Translations under genes and position numbers: made by a program
Notes under the pieces: generated by a model
What the model saw: the letters and a program-made list of their open reading frames with translations, nothing else
The model's database searches: none
What the model was told of the DNA's origin: nothing
NCBI RefSeq assembly: GCF_000013565.1
Contig: NC_007802.1
Location: 2,356,001-2,420,000, forward strand
Reading direction: 5' to 3'
Length of the DNA stretch: 64,000 nt
Source: Jannaschia sp. CCS1
GTDB taxonomy: Bacteria; Pseudomonadota; Alphaproteobacteria; Rhodobacterales; Rhodobacteraceae
In this document: positions 27,058 through 35,228 of the stretch, one piece after another
How the letters are laid out: each line of letters opens with the position of its first letter
Numbering within the stretch: position 1 is the stretch's first letter

Positions 27058-28161
27058 TCAAATCCAAAATTTCTCACGCACCTCTGCGGGCATCAGGCCA
27101 TCGGGCGTCTGGACATGCAGCTGCGTGCCCGGATCCCAATGGGTCATGCGCACCATGCCGATGGCCACCCCTTCGCTGTAGTCGGGGCTATAGGCGGCGG
27201 AGGTCAACTGCCCCACGCGCTTCTTGCCCGCCATCAGCGGCCAGGCCCGGTCGCAACTGGGCAGGACATCCGCATCAATCGCGATGGCGCGCACCTGCTG
27301 CACCGGACCTTCCTTGGCCACCCGCAACAGCGCGTCGCGCCCGATACAGCCCACGGCGGTGGCGGTGTTGCAGAACCGGCCCAACCCGCATTCGTGGGGC
27401 GTGTTGTCATCGGTCATGTCGTTGCCGTAGCTGAGCAATCCGCCCTCAATCCGCTCGATATTATTGGGGCAACCGGCGTGGACATCCAGATCGCGCCCGG
27501 CCTCCATCAGCGCGTTCCACAGCGGCATCCCGACATCCCAGCCCTCCACATAGATCTCGAACCCGCCCTGCTTGGAATAGCCAGAACGCGCAATGACCAT
27601 ATCGTGGCCCTGAAAGTCGAACCAGCCGAAGCGGAAGAAGCGCACGTCGCGGATGCTGTCGCCGAAGACCCGCGCCATCAGCTCATCGGCCTTGGGGCCC
27701 TGCACGGCCAGGGGTGACACATCGGGTTCATCGACCAATACGTCCAGACGGTAGCCCTGCGCCACCCCCTTGACCCACAACAATAAATCACTGTCCGCGA
27801 TGGAGATCCACCAACGGTCCTCGGCCAGTTTCAGGACAACGGGATCGTTGAGCATGCCCCCCGTCTCATCCACGACGGGCATGTAATAGCATTGGCCGGG
27901 CAACATGCCGCGCAGGTCGCGGGGGGTAAGCATCTGCACCAGACGCCCCGCATCGGGGCCACGCACCTCCACCTGCCGCTCCACCGAGACATCCCAGAGT
28001 TGCACGGCGGATTTCAGGTGGGCGTAATCCTCCTCCACTGTACGAAACAGGGTGGGCAGGAGCATCCGGTTATAGATCGTGTAGGCTTTTACCCCGGACG
28101 CCTCCACCCCATCAGAAAAGGGGGTGCGGCGCAGGCGGCGGGACGGAGAGATCAGGGCCAT
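27058..28161 (-). CDS. dmdA: Dimethylsulfoniopropionate demethylase DmdA
   Basis: Tetrahydrofolate-dependent demethylation of DMSP to methylmercaptopropionate. The 367-residue protein has the GcvT/aminomethyltransferase fold and the DmdA-type sequence: N-terminal SRRLRRTPFSDGVEASGVK, the QCYYMPVVDETGGMLNDP segment (about 92-109), SKQGGFEIYVEG near 197-208, CPNNIERIEGGLLSYGNDM near 230-248 and the ending VREKFWI. These differ from GcvT proper and correspond to the Ruegeria pomeroyi enzyme as I know it. acuI follows in the same operon. Confidence 0.94.
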   Translation of the reverse strand: MALISPSRRLRRTPFSDGVEASGVKAYTIYNRMLLPTLFRTVEEDYAHLKSAVQLWDVSVERQVEVRGPDAGRLVQMLTPRDLRGMLPGQCYYMPVVDETGGMLNDPVVLKLAEDRWWISIADSDLLLWVKGVAQGYRLDVLVDEPDVSPLAVQGPKADELMARVFGDSIRDVRFFRFGWFDFQGHDMVIARSGYSKQGGFEIYVEGWDVGMPLWNALMEAGRDLDVHAGCPNNIERIEGGLLSYGNDMTDDNTPHECGLGRFCNTATAVGCIGRDALLRVAKEGPVQQVRAIAIDADVLPSCDRAWPLMAGKKRVGQLTSAAYSPDYSEGVAIGMVRMTHWDPGTQLHVQTPDGLMPAEVREKFWI

Positions 28162-28206
28162 GTGTGAGGGTCTCCTTACCTTGGCGGAGTGCGGGGATTG
28201 CGGTTA
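28161..28206. repeat. Upstream repeat, copy 1 (paired with 28799-28843)
   Basis: The 46 bases from TGTGAGGGTCTCCTTACC onward closely resemble 28799-28843, which begins TGTCAGGCTCTCCCTACC. This copy starts at the dmdA start codon and holds its ribosome site on the minus strand, and it lies upstream of the first of two paralogous secreted proteins. The second copy lies upstream of the second paralogue. Confidence 0.6.
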
Positions 28207-28260
28207 GACTTGCGGGCAGCAGCCCAGAGGAGTGCCGGTCGTGAAACAGGAATGCGGATC

Positions 28261-28722
28261 ATGAAACGTATCGCTTTGGCGGCGCTGGCTTTTTTCGCGG
28301 CCGCGCCTATTGCCCACGCGCAGGAGCACAGCCCCGAGAGTGTTGCCGCCGCCATTCTGACAGGCTTTGTGGAGCGGGATGTCGCGAGGATCGCGGCCCA
28401 TTCCAGCGCGTTCAACGCGGAGTTCTTCGCAGCCGTGGCGGCGGGCGAGATGAGCGGCGCGTCGGTCTTCAACGGTGTGGAGGGCCGCGCGGCCACCGCA
28501 TGGGACGGGCTGATCCTGCCTGTGCGCTACCGGGACGGAGATGCCATCATCCCCTTTGCCATTGAGGTGGACGATGTCGGCCAATCGCTGTCGAGCGGGG
28601 CCGATGGGCGCTATATCGCGCTGATCCTGACCCTTGATGGTCCCGAGGATCAGAGCTGGGGTATTGATGACCTGAACTTCGTGCAACGCAGCGCGTATGC
28701 GACCTATTCTGAAACCCCCTAA
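28261..28722 (+). CDS. Small secreted protein, paralogue 1
   Basis: A 153-residue protein with a signal peptide (MKRIALAALAFFAAAPIAHA, cleavage before QEHS). The mature part begins with a helix ESVAAAILTGFVERDVARIAAHS and then NAEFFAA, followed by a beta-rich half with WDGLILPVRYRDGD and LILTLDGPEDQSWGIDDLNF. ATG 28261 is chosen because the signal peptide starts there. It is divergent from dmdA (99 bases between starts) and is a tandem paralogue of the gene at 28876. Function unknown; a periplasmic role is likely. Confidence 0.7.
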   Translation: MKRIALAALAFFAAAPIAHAQEHSPESVAAAILTGFVERDVARIAAHSSAFNAEFFAAVAAGEMSGASVFNGVEGRAATAWDGLILPVRYRDGDAIIPFAIEVDDVGQSLSSGADGRYIALILTLDGPEDQSWGIDDLNFVQRSAYATYSETP

Positions 28723-28798
28723 GGTCATGGCAGCTTGGCCGTCGAGGGGCGCGACCTTACCGGAGCGTGCAGCGCCGCGCCGGCAACGGGATGCAGGC

Positions 28799-28843
28799 CG
28801 TGTCAGGCTCTCCCTACCTTGGCTGAGGGCGGGCGATGATCTT
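28799..28843. repeat. Upstream repeat, copy 2 (paired with 28161-28206)
   Basis: Second copy of the duplicated upstream segment. It has no minus-strand start codon any more (the CAT of copy 1 corresponds to a changed triplet here), which suggests that copy 1, with dmdA attached, is the original and this one a by-product of tandem duplication. Confidence 0.55.
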
Positions 28844-28875
28844 AGGGTAGCGTTCGGACAATCAAAGGACTTTAC

Positions 28876-29340
28876 ATGAAACGCATGATTTTGGCCGCGC
28901 TGGCGGTTCTGGTTGCAGCCCCGATGGCCGAGGCCCAGGAGTATAGCGCGGAGGCGGTGGCGGCCGCGGTCCTGACAGGATACCGGACCCAGGACGCGAC
29001 GCTGATCGCGCCCCATTCCAACGCAACCAACGCGGAGTTCTTCGCCAATATGATGAACGGCGGCGAGCATCCGAACCAATTGTGGGGCGGCACGCGCGGT
29101 GCGGCGGGCGTGGGTTGGGACGGAATGATCCTGCCCGCCCGCATCAATGGACGGGGCGATGCGGTGGTGCCCTTTGCCATCGAGGGAGCGGCGGGTCCCG
29201 CAGCGCTCGGGTCCGGAGTGGCGGGGCGCTACATGGCGATTGTCCTGACGCTGGACGGGGCGCAGGACACGAGCTGGGGCTTTGAGGATATCAACTATAT
29301 CGACCGCACCGCCTATGGGGCGATGGCAGAGGGGCGCTAG
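28876..29340 (+). CDS. Small secreted protein, paralogue 2
   Basis: A 154-residue protein with a signal peptide (MKRMILAALAVLVAAPMAEA, cleavage before QEYS). It parallels the gene at 28261 along its full length: ESVAAAILTGF / EAVAAAVLTGY, NAEFFA in both, WDGLILPVR / WDGMILPAR, LILTLDGPEDQSWG / IVLTLDGAQDTSWG. A tandem duplication is the simplest origin. There are no cysteines in the mature part. Function unknown. Confidence 0.7.
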   Translation: MKRMILAALAVLVAAPMAEAQEYSAEAVAAAVLTGYRTQDATLIAPHSNATNAEFFANMMNGGEHPNQLWGGTRGAAGVGWDGMILPARINGRGDAVVPFAIEGAAGPAALGSGVAGRYMAIVLTLDGAQDTSWGFEDINYIDRTAYGAMAEGR

Positions 29341-29364
29341 GTCCATCGGGTCAGCTCCATCGCG

Positions 29365-29880
29365 TCAGTCCCATTCCGGGACCTCATCGGGCATGAACGG
29401 AAGATCCGTGTCGGTGGTCTTCACGCCCAGTTGCGTCAGGGCGGCGTGGACCTGCCCGCGGTGGTGGGTCTGGTGGTTGAACAACTGCATCGCACAGATG
29501 GCGCGGGGCATGGTCATATCCCGCCCGACCGCACCGGAATACCAGCTGAGATCGCCGTCGAAGTCGCTGTCATCGGTGGACCAGGCCCAGGCCGCGATCC
29601 GCGCGTCGAGCTTTGGGCGAAGCGCCATCAAGGCGGGCCAGTCATAGGCCGTGGCGGTCTCGGTCAGCGGCGCCTCCGGCCCGTCCCCGCCGTCAAAGCG
29701 CGAGATCCAGATCATGTCGCCCCAATGGGCGTGGCTCAACGTGCCCTGGATGCTGCCCCAGAAGAGGCCGATATCCTGCATGCGTTGCGCAGGCGTCAGA
29801 CCATCGCAGGCCTGAAACATCCATTGGTTCTGCCAGGCGTTGTAGCGCGCCATGTGGCGGGCATAGTCGGGCCCGATCAT
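29365..29880 (-). CDS. DinB family protein
   Basis: A 171-residue protein of the DinB/YfiT four-helix family (putative metal-dependent, thiol-dependent transferases). Likely metal ligands are His51 in LSHAHWGD and the pair in NHQTHHRGQVH near residues 135-142, the order expected for the family. ATG 29880 (MIGPDYARHM) begins two bases after the end of the DUF1326 gene, so it is in the same operon. Substrate unknown. Confidence 0.8.
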   Translation of the reverse strand: MIGPDYARHMARYNAWQNQWMFQACDGLTPAQRMQDIGLFWGSIQGTLSHAHWGDMIWISRFDGGDGPEAPLTETATAYDWPALMALRPKLDARIAAWAWSTDDSDFDGDLSWYSGAVGRDMTMPRAICAMQLFNHQTHHRGQVHAALTQLGVKTTDTDLPFMPDEVPEWD

Positions 29881-29881
29881 C

Positions 29882-30559
29882 TCAGCGTGGCCCCGACCAG
29901 TCGATCTGGCAGATCTCGGCGGAGCGTCCGTCAAAATCCCAGACCCGGCCAAAGGCGCGCACGCGGCCCTTGGTGGCCGTGGCCACGGTGATGTCGGGAC
30001 CCATCCAGTATTCGGTGTTGGTCACGACCTGATCGGCCCCGCCCTTGCCGGGCACCGGGACGATTTCGCCCTGGATCTTCTTGCCGACCATCAGGCGGCG
30101 GGCGTTGCCTTCCGTCTCGAAGATCACCGGCGCGCGCTCGGCGCCCAGGAATTCGCTAACCAGCACGGCAAAGAGCCCGGTGGTGCCCCGCGCCTTGCCC
30201 GAGAAGATGTTGACCAGCCCCTCATAGGCGGCAGAACTGGAGCGTTCGTCGATATAGGCCGCGGCCTTCCAGTTGCCCCGCGCCATCAGACCCGGAATTT
30301 CCAGCATCAGGCCGACGTTGAGGCCCGACAGGTCTTCATCGCCGTAGTGGCCTTCGTCGATGCGCACCCCGGACCAGGCCTGGCAGTAGCCTTCGGTGGG
30401 CGCATGTTTGCCAAGCGACACGACGCAGGGGCAAAAGACCGTGCAGTTGCAGTTCAGGATCAGCTCGCCCTTGATCGCCCAGGGCACCTGCCCCGTCGCC
30501 AGGGGCGCCGCCGCCGGGTGCCGGTTGGAGATTTTCTCGGCTACCAGTTTCTCTGTCAT
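29882..30559 (-). CDS. DUF1326 domain protein
   Basis: A 225-residue soluble protein. The family feature ELILNCNCTVFCPCVVSLG places four cysteines at about 36-45 in a C-x-C-x4-C-x-C-like pattern, which suggests metal or Fe-S binding. ATG 30559 follows GGGACGGAAG. It lies 16 bases after the DUF2182 gene; this DUF2182-DUF1326 pairing is frequently seen in proteobacteria and points to a joint metal-related role that has not been defined. Confidence 0.8.
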   Translation of the reverse strand: MTEKLVAEKISNRHPAAAPLATGQVPWAIKGELILNCNCTVFCPCVVSLGKHAPTEGYCQAWSGVRIDEGHYGDEDLSGLNVGLMLEIPGLMARGNWKAAAYIDERSSSAAYEGLVNIFSGKARGTTGLFAVLVSEFLGAERAPVIFETEGNARRLMVGKKIQGEIVPVPGKGGADQVVTNTEYWMGPDITVATATKGRVRAFGRVWDFDGRSAEICQIDWSGPR

Positions 30560-30575
30560 CGCTTCCGTCCCTTTC

Positions 30576-31334
30576 TTACAGCATCTGCAGGACGGTCCAG
30601 AGACCGGCCGCAATCAATCCAACCCCCAGGGGCGGCGTCAGCCACCGCCCGATCTGGGGCAATTTTTCCAATGTCATCACCACCATGCCAAGGGCCATGA
30701 ACCCCAGGCTCATCACGCCGCCCACGAAGGCCAGCAGCATGAGCGCGGCACAACAGCCCAAACATGTCAGCCCTAGGCGCAGGCCCATGCGCCACGCGCC
30801 CTCGGACCAATGGGCCATGAAAAACGTGAGCGGCGCCCGGCACCGGCTGAGGCAGGCGTCCTTCAGGGGTGAGAATTGATACAGACCGGCGGCGACCAGA
30901 AGCGTGCCGGACAATATGGGGCTGAGGCTGGTGCCAATGGCGTCGACAAGGCCGAGGTGGAACAACCCGACCTGAAGCCCCGCGGCGACAACGGCAAACC
31001 CGAGCCAGACCGCCAGATATCCCGCCACGAGCTGGCCGAAATGCGTTTGCCCCGTGTGCGACAGGTCGTCATAGGTGGCGAAGGCAGGCAGGGCTGTGGG
31101 CGCCATCATGCCCCCTGCCATCAAGGTCCACATCGCCACCAGCCCTGCAAACCCGCCGCCCTCCGGCCCGACGCGGCAGAGCGCGGCCCAGAACTCCAAC
31201 CCATAGACCGAGGCCGCCGCGCGCATGTCGCCCGGCAATGCCATGACCCACAGGGCCGACCATGCCAAGAGGATGCCGCCGAACAACACCAGCCAATGCA
31301 TCGTCGCCATGGATCTGACACGTTGTGCAAACAC
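30576..31334 (-). CDS. DUF2182 integral membrane protein
   Basis: A 252-residue protein with about six or seven membrane helices (15-33, 65-85, 105-125, 135-152, 180-210, 235-250). Conserved-looking elements are MWTLMAGGMMAPTALPAF near 69-86 and KDACLSRCRAP near 157-167, characteristic of the DUF2182 predicted metal-binding membrane family. First gene of the operon with DUF1326 and DinB-like genes. Its start faces the divergent GntR gene, so the palindrome at 31392-31417 could control it. Confidence 0.78.
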   Translation of the reverse strand: MFAQRVRSMATMHWLVLFGGILLAWSALWVMALPGDMRAAASVYGLEFWAALCRVGPEGGGFAGLVAMWTLMAGGMMAPTALPAFATYDDLSHTGQTHFGQLVAGYLAVWLGFAVVAAGLQVGLFHLGLVDAIGTSLSPILSGTLLVAAGLYQFSPLKDACLSRCRAPLTFFMAHWSEGAWRMGLRLGLTCLGCCAALMLLAFVGGVMSLGFMALGMVVMTLEKLPQIGRWLTPPLGVGLIAAGLWTVLQML

Positions 31335-31391
31335 GGGGCTGTATCCCTCCCAGGCTGTCCGACTCGGCGGGCAGAATTCTCTTGCGCCTCA

Positions 31392-31417
31392 TTGTCAGAC
31401 ATTTAAACGTCTGACAA
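31392..31417. promoter_or_regulatory. GntR operator candidate
   Basis: TTGTCAGAC at 31392-31400 and GTCTGACAA at 31409-31417 form a perfect 9-base inverted repeat, spacer ATTTAAAC, ending at the base before the GntR start codon. TTGTC/GACAA half sites are typical for FCD-type GntR repressors, so autoregulation is likely. Confidence 0.7.
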
Positions 31418-32197
31418 ATGAAAATCGATCCCAACAGCGACGCCGACCTGTCGGCGCAGATCGCCAAAGCCATCCGCGATGCGATCGTTGCGGGCGATCT
31501 GATCGTGGATGCGCGCCTGCCGTCGGAGGCGGATCTGTCGGACACGTTCGGCGTTTCGCGCTCCACCGTGCGCGAGGCGTTGAAGCGGCTGGCGGCGCAA
31601 TCGTTGATCCGCACCCAGCGCGGGGCGTTCGGCGGCGCTTTCGTGAACCGGCTGTCCTATGAGGACGCTTACGGTCAGCATATTACCACTTCCACCCTGC
31701 TTCTGGGCATGAACGATGTAGCGTTCGACACGGCGTGCGAGGCGCGGTTTGCGCTGGAGCGGGCCTGTGCGGATCTGTCGGCCGCGCGGCGCAGCGCCGA
31801 TCATCTGGCCACGATGCGGGTAGAGGCTCTGCGTCAGGCGCAGCCGGGCCTGAGCGATGAGGCGTTCTGCGCCTCGGACGTGGCCTTTCACCGGGCGCTG
31901 GTGGACGGCGCGGCCAACCCGGTGATGTCGTACCAGCTGGCCGGGGCGGTGGAGGCGATGCAACCGCTGATGAACATGATCACCTTCACCGCGCGCAACC
32001 GGGCGGAAATCGTGCGCCTGCACGGGCGGATCGCCGATGCGGTGGAGGCGCGCGACGGGGGGGCTGTGGCCTCGGCCCTGACGGAGCTGGAAGCCTACAC
32101 CAAAGCCCTGGCGCAATCGGTCTTCGCCGCCCGCGCTCAGGCCGCCGCTTCGGATGGGGCCGGATCAGACGGGATGTCAACGACGGAGGCGCGGTAG
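31418..32197 (+). CDS. GntR family regulator, FCD (FadR) type
   Basis: A 259-residue regulator. The winged helix at about 10-75 contains LPSEADLSDTFGVSRSTVREALKRLAAQSLIRTQRGAFGG; the FCD helical effector domain follows at 88-240, with the likely metal ligands in DVAFHRALVDGAANP and the late histidine in IVRLHGRIADAVEARD. ATG 31418 directly abuts a perfect palindrome, so any leader is very short. Its last 61 bases overlap the antisense end of the neighbouring membrane protein gene. Confidence 0.88.
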   Translation: MKIDPNSDADLSAQIAKAIRDAIVAGDLIVDARLPSEADLSDTFGVSRSTVREALKRLAAQSLIRTQRGAFGGAFVNRLSYEDAYGQHITTSTLLLGMNDVAFDTACEARFALERACADLSAARRSADHLATMRVEALRQAQPGLSDEAFCASDVAFHRALVDGAANPVMSYQLAGAVEAMQPLMNMITFTARNRAEIVRLHGRIADAVEARDGGAVASALTELEAYTKALAQSVFAARAQAAASDGAGSDGMSTTEAR

Positions 32198-33027
32198 ATC
32201 CGCGTCAGGATCGCGGCCCCGATCAGGGTGGTCAGCGTATCGACCACAGCATAGCCCAGGCGGATCATGTATTCGGTGCCGAGAGTGAGCCCCTCCGCAT
32301 CCCAATCCATCAGCAGATAAAAGTTCAGATAGCCAAGGCCAAACAAGGCCGCCTGCCCGATCAGTGCAAACACCACCAGCCCGGCAATCGCCCCAGCCAG
32401 CCCGCGCGTTGCCCGCCAGGATGCGCGCATGCCCATCCCCTCCCCATCGCGCACGGCGACACTTGGCATCCCCATGCCCATGCGAAACAGAAGATAAAGG
32501 TAGAGGGCCCCGGCCCCGACGGCCACCGCACCGACAAGAAGAGTGACCGCCAGACCTCCCTCCGTCCCAAGGTAGGGATCGGGCGCGATGACGTTCAACA
32601 TCAATTGCCCCAATTGCGGGTCAATCATGCTGCCAAGAACAAAGACGGGCACACCGAAGCAGACCAGCACGATGAGGCCGACGATCAGGCCAACGACGAT
32701 CCATGCCAGAATATACCGCACCACAAGACCGGGGCGCAGACGTGGCAGCAGCCCCGGCTGTTCCCCCAGAATCATCAGGCGGTGCCAGGAAGTGGCCAGA
32801 AGGCCAAGCAGCGCAAAGAATGCGAGGATTCCGATGATCTCCCCCGGCGGGTTGAGGGACCCGTCGAGATCATTGAACCAGTCGACATAGGCCCGCGCCA
32901 GGATCAGCTCCAGACACAGAAACAGCGCCAGCGGCAGGGCCGACAGCCGCAGGACCGCGCGGGGATGGCGGATCAGATCCCCCAACGCGCCGAAAAACAA
33001 TGTCACACCCGTCGGTTGCGCCGTCAT
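32137..33027 (-). CDS. Polytopic membrane protein of unknown function
   Basis: A 296-residue protein with about six hydrophobic segments (22-42, 60-80, 102-135, 158-182, 212-235, 262-280). The GMRASWRATRG motif before helix five and general layout recall glycerophosphoryl diester phosphodiesterase-type membrane domains, without certainty. It is convergent with the GntR gene and the two coding regions overlap by 61 bases at their ends, which limits change in both C-termini (SDGAGSDGMSTTEAR and VDIPSDPAPSEAAA). Confidence 0.65.
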   Translation of the reverse strand: MTAQPTGVTLFFGALGDLIRHPRAVLRLSALPLALFLCLELILARAYVDWFNDLDGSLNPPGEIIGILAFFALLGLLATSWHRLMILGEQPGLLPRLRPGLVVRYILAWIVVGLIVGLIVLVCFGVPVFVLGSMIDPQLGQLMLNVIAPDPYLGTEGGLAVTLLVGAVAVGAGALYLYLLFRMGMGMPSVAVRDGEGMGMRASWRATRGLAGAIAGLVVFALIGQAALFGLGYLNFYLLMDWDAEGLTLGTEYMIRLGYAVVDTLTTLIGAAILTRIYRASVVDIPSDPAPSEAAA

Positions 33028-33164
33028 ATCGTGCCCTTCTTGTATCGTGAGCGGACCATCGCATGTGCCGGTGGCGCGTCAAGCAAATCCGCTGGACGCC
33101 TCCTCCGCAGCACCTTACCGTCTTCGGCAAACCAATCATAACGTTGCCAACAGGGATATGCTCC

Positions 33165-34199
33165 ATGACGAAAACAACCCTTCTTGCCAGTGCCGCGACG
33201 CTTGCGCTGGCGGTGCCTGCCACAGCCCAGAACCTGACCGTGTTCGATTACTCGGGCTTTGAGGATCCGGCCTTTCACCAGCCGTTCATCGACGCCCACG
33301 GTGCGCCGGAATTCGTGTTCTTCGGCGATGAGGATGAGGCGTTCCAGCGTCTTCTGGCGGGCTTCCAGTCCGATGTGACGCATATCTGCGCAGGCTCCGT
33401 GCCGCGCTGGCAGGCCTCGGGCATCATCGAGGCCTGGGAGACGGACCAGATCGCGGCGTTCGAGACGCTGAACGCCGATCTGGTGGGCCAGGACGTGCTG
33501 GCGGGCAGTGAGGACCTGTTCTTCCTGCCCACCGATTACGGCTCCACCGCATTGGCCTACAACGCGGATGAGCTGTCCGAGAGCGATGTGACGTCGCTGG
33601 AGATCTTCAACAACCCCGCTTTTGCGGGCCGCCTGTCGATCCCCGATAACGTCGATGACGCCTATGCGCTGGCCTACCTGGCCACGGGTGTCACCGATTG
33701 GGCCGATGCATCTGACGCAGAGTTTGAGGCCGCGACTGACTGGCTGCGCGGCATTCACCAGAACCTGCGCACCTATTGGACCGATCCGGCTGAGATCAGC
33801 CAGCTGATCGGCTCGGGCGAGGTTCTGGCCGCCTGGGTCTGGAACGAGGTGCCCGTGGCCATGGCCGAGGAAGGCTTCAACGTGGGCTTTGCGCGCGATA
33901 CGGCGGAAGGCACGTCCGTGTGGCTGTGCGGCTACGTGAACATGGTCGACGCGCCGGGCGAGGAGCCGATGGCCTACGACTACGTCAACGCCGTGTTGTC
34001 AGAGGGATCTGCCGGACCGCTTCTGGGCAGCGGCTTTGGATCGGCCAATGATGCCGCCCTTCAGGCCTTGGGCGCGGAGGCCATGGAGGCTGCGGGTCTG
34101 GGTGACGTGACGGTGCCGGTTCTGGCGCAATTGCCGATTTCCAACGAACAGCGAGAGCGGCAGGCAGAGGCGTTTGAACGCATTAAGGCCGGGTTCTAA
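33165..34199 (+). CDS. Extracellular solute-binding protein, polyamine (PotD/PotF) type
   Basis: A 344-residue periplasmic protein: signal peptide MTKTTLLASAATLALAVPATA (cleavage before QNLTVF), then LTVFDYSGFEDPAFHQPF, the start of family-type domain I. TDYGSTALAYNADEL (about 123-137) and WVWNEVPVAMAEEGFN fit the spermidine/putrescine-binding class. The start at 33165 is set by the signal peptide. No permease or ATPase genes adjoin it; the potABC-like genes at 44.7-47.7 kb lack a binding protein and may be its partners. Confidence 0.82.
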   Translation: MTKTTLLASAATLALAVPATAQNLTVFDYSGFEDPAFHQPFIDAHGAPEFVFFGDEDEAFQRLLAGFQSDVTHICAGSVPRWQASGIIEAWETDQIAAFETLNADLVGQDVLAGSEDLFFLPTDYGSTALAYNADELSESDVTSLEIFNNPAFAGRLSIPDNVDDAYALAYLATGVTDWADASDAEFEAATDWLRGIHQNLRTYWTDPAEISQLIGSGEVLAAWVWNEVPVAMAEEGFNVGFARDTAEGTSVWLCGYVNMVDAPGEEPMAYDYVNAVLSEGSAGPLLGSGFGSANDAALQALGAEAMEAAGLGDVTVPVLAQLPISNEQRERQAEAFERIKAGF

Positions 34200-34228
34200 G
34201 CCCCTGTAAGATAACATTTATCATTGAG

Positions 34229-34256
34229 CGCGCATCGGGAAACCGGAGCGCGTTTT
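34229..34256 (+). terminator. Intrinsic terminator after the solute-binding protein
   Basis: Hairpin with outer stem CGCGC/GCGCG, a two-by-two internal loop, inner stem CGG/CCG closed by a GAAA tetraloop, followed by TTTTCC. It begins 30 bases after the stop codon and fits a Rho-independent terminator. Confidence 0.6.
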
Positions 34257-34602
34257 CCTTGGGGGTTATGCTGTGCTGCGGACAAGAAAAAACGTGCCAA
34301 AGCGTAAGCTCGACACGTTACATCGGTCTATGTGACCGCAGTTACTCATTAAGCTCGGCCAACGTGGCCATCTCACTTTGTAAGGCGTCCTACCCTTCGG
34401 GCTTGAACGTTACATATTCCTTACAGCCGCTGCCATGACACGGGTAGTTGGCCGCGGCTGTAAGGTGAAGGTCGCGATGTGGTTTCCAGATTTCTCTGGG
34501 CACGCTTCAACCGCTTCGCGTCCTGTCATACACAGGTATACACGTTCACAGCACCTTGGCAACCAAAATTTCGCGCGCGTCAATTTTAGGCGATTTGTGG
34601 CC
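34257..34602. other. Structured intergenic region without a gene
   Basis: About 350 bases without a credible reading frame and with lower GC than the surroundings. It holds several possible stems: AACGTG/CACGTT around 34291-34319, GGCCA/TGGCC around 34358-34370, and a perfect 12-base inverted repeat, CCTTACAGCCGC at 34419-34430 with GCGGCTGTAAGG at 34454-34465. A small RNA or a regulatory leader is possible; nothing recognised. Orientation cannot be decided. Confidence 0.45.
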
Positions 34603-35223
34603 CTAATCGTTGCTGCTGAGCCGAAGATTGGCCAGCCACGCCTCTTGCGCGTCGCTCTCCACGGCCTCGGGGAAATGACTGCGCACCAGGGCGATTGCCT
34701 CGGATGCCGACAAGCCGCCCTCCATCAATGTCCAGCTGGCCATCAAGCCGCTGCGGCCTGCGCCGTATTGGCAGCTGAAGGCCAGGGTGCCGCCCGCACG
34801 CAACTTGGCCACCCGCTCCGGGCGCTGCGCGGTCCATGCCTCTGCCATAGCGGTCGAGGGAACGGAATAATCGACGATGGGGTGATAGATCGTCTCAAGC
34901 CCCAGCTCCACCGCCGTGCGCTCCAGCAGGTCAAACCCCGGCGCGTCCAGCTCATCGCGTTCCACAAGAATCACAAGCGTATCAGTCCCATGCGCGCGCA
35001 GGCCGGTCAGGGTGTCACGGCAGATATCCGGCAGAAACACCGTCTGCCCGTCAAAGCCCGTGTCCAGACCGGGAAACCCCGTCATGATGATCTTTCCGCC
35101 CAGGGGATGAGAAATGACAGCCCGCATCGACCCCGGCAGCAACGTGGACACGGAGGCCCCATCAGACCCTGCGTCTTGCGCGGCGTGAGGGGCGGGCGAT
35201 TGAGTCATCGGATTGCTTTCCAT
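34603..35223 (-). CDS. Protein-tyrosine/dual-specificity phosphatase-like protein
   Basis: A 206-residue soluble protein with the CX5R-type P-loop FSCQYGAGRSG near residues 149-159 (Cys and Arg of the phosphatase signature present; the usual preceding His is replaced by Ser). An earlier segment with several Asp (VDYSVPSTAMAEAW) may supply the general acid. ATG 35223 is used, with an alternative at the sixth codon. It is divergent from the GntR gene at 35292, with a TGTATACA-type operator between them, so it is a likely target of that regulator. Role unknown. Confidence 0.7.
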   Translation of the reverse strand: MESNPMTQSPAPHAAQDAGSDGASVSTLLPGSMRAVISHPLGGKIIMTGFPGLDTGFDGQTVFLPDICRDTLTGLRAHGTDTLVILVERDELDAPGFDLLERTAVELGLETIYHPIVDYSVPSTAMAEAWTAQRPERVAKLRAGGTLAFSCQYGAGRSGLMASWTLMEGGLSASEAIALVRSHFPEAVESDAQEAWLANLRLSSND

Positions 35224-35228
35224 AAGAG

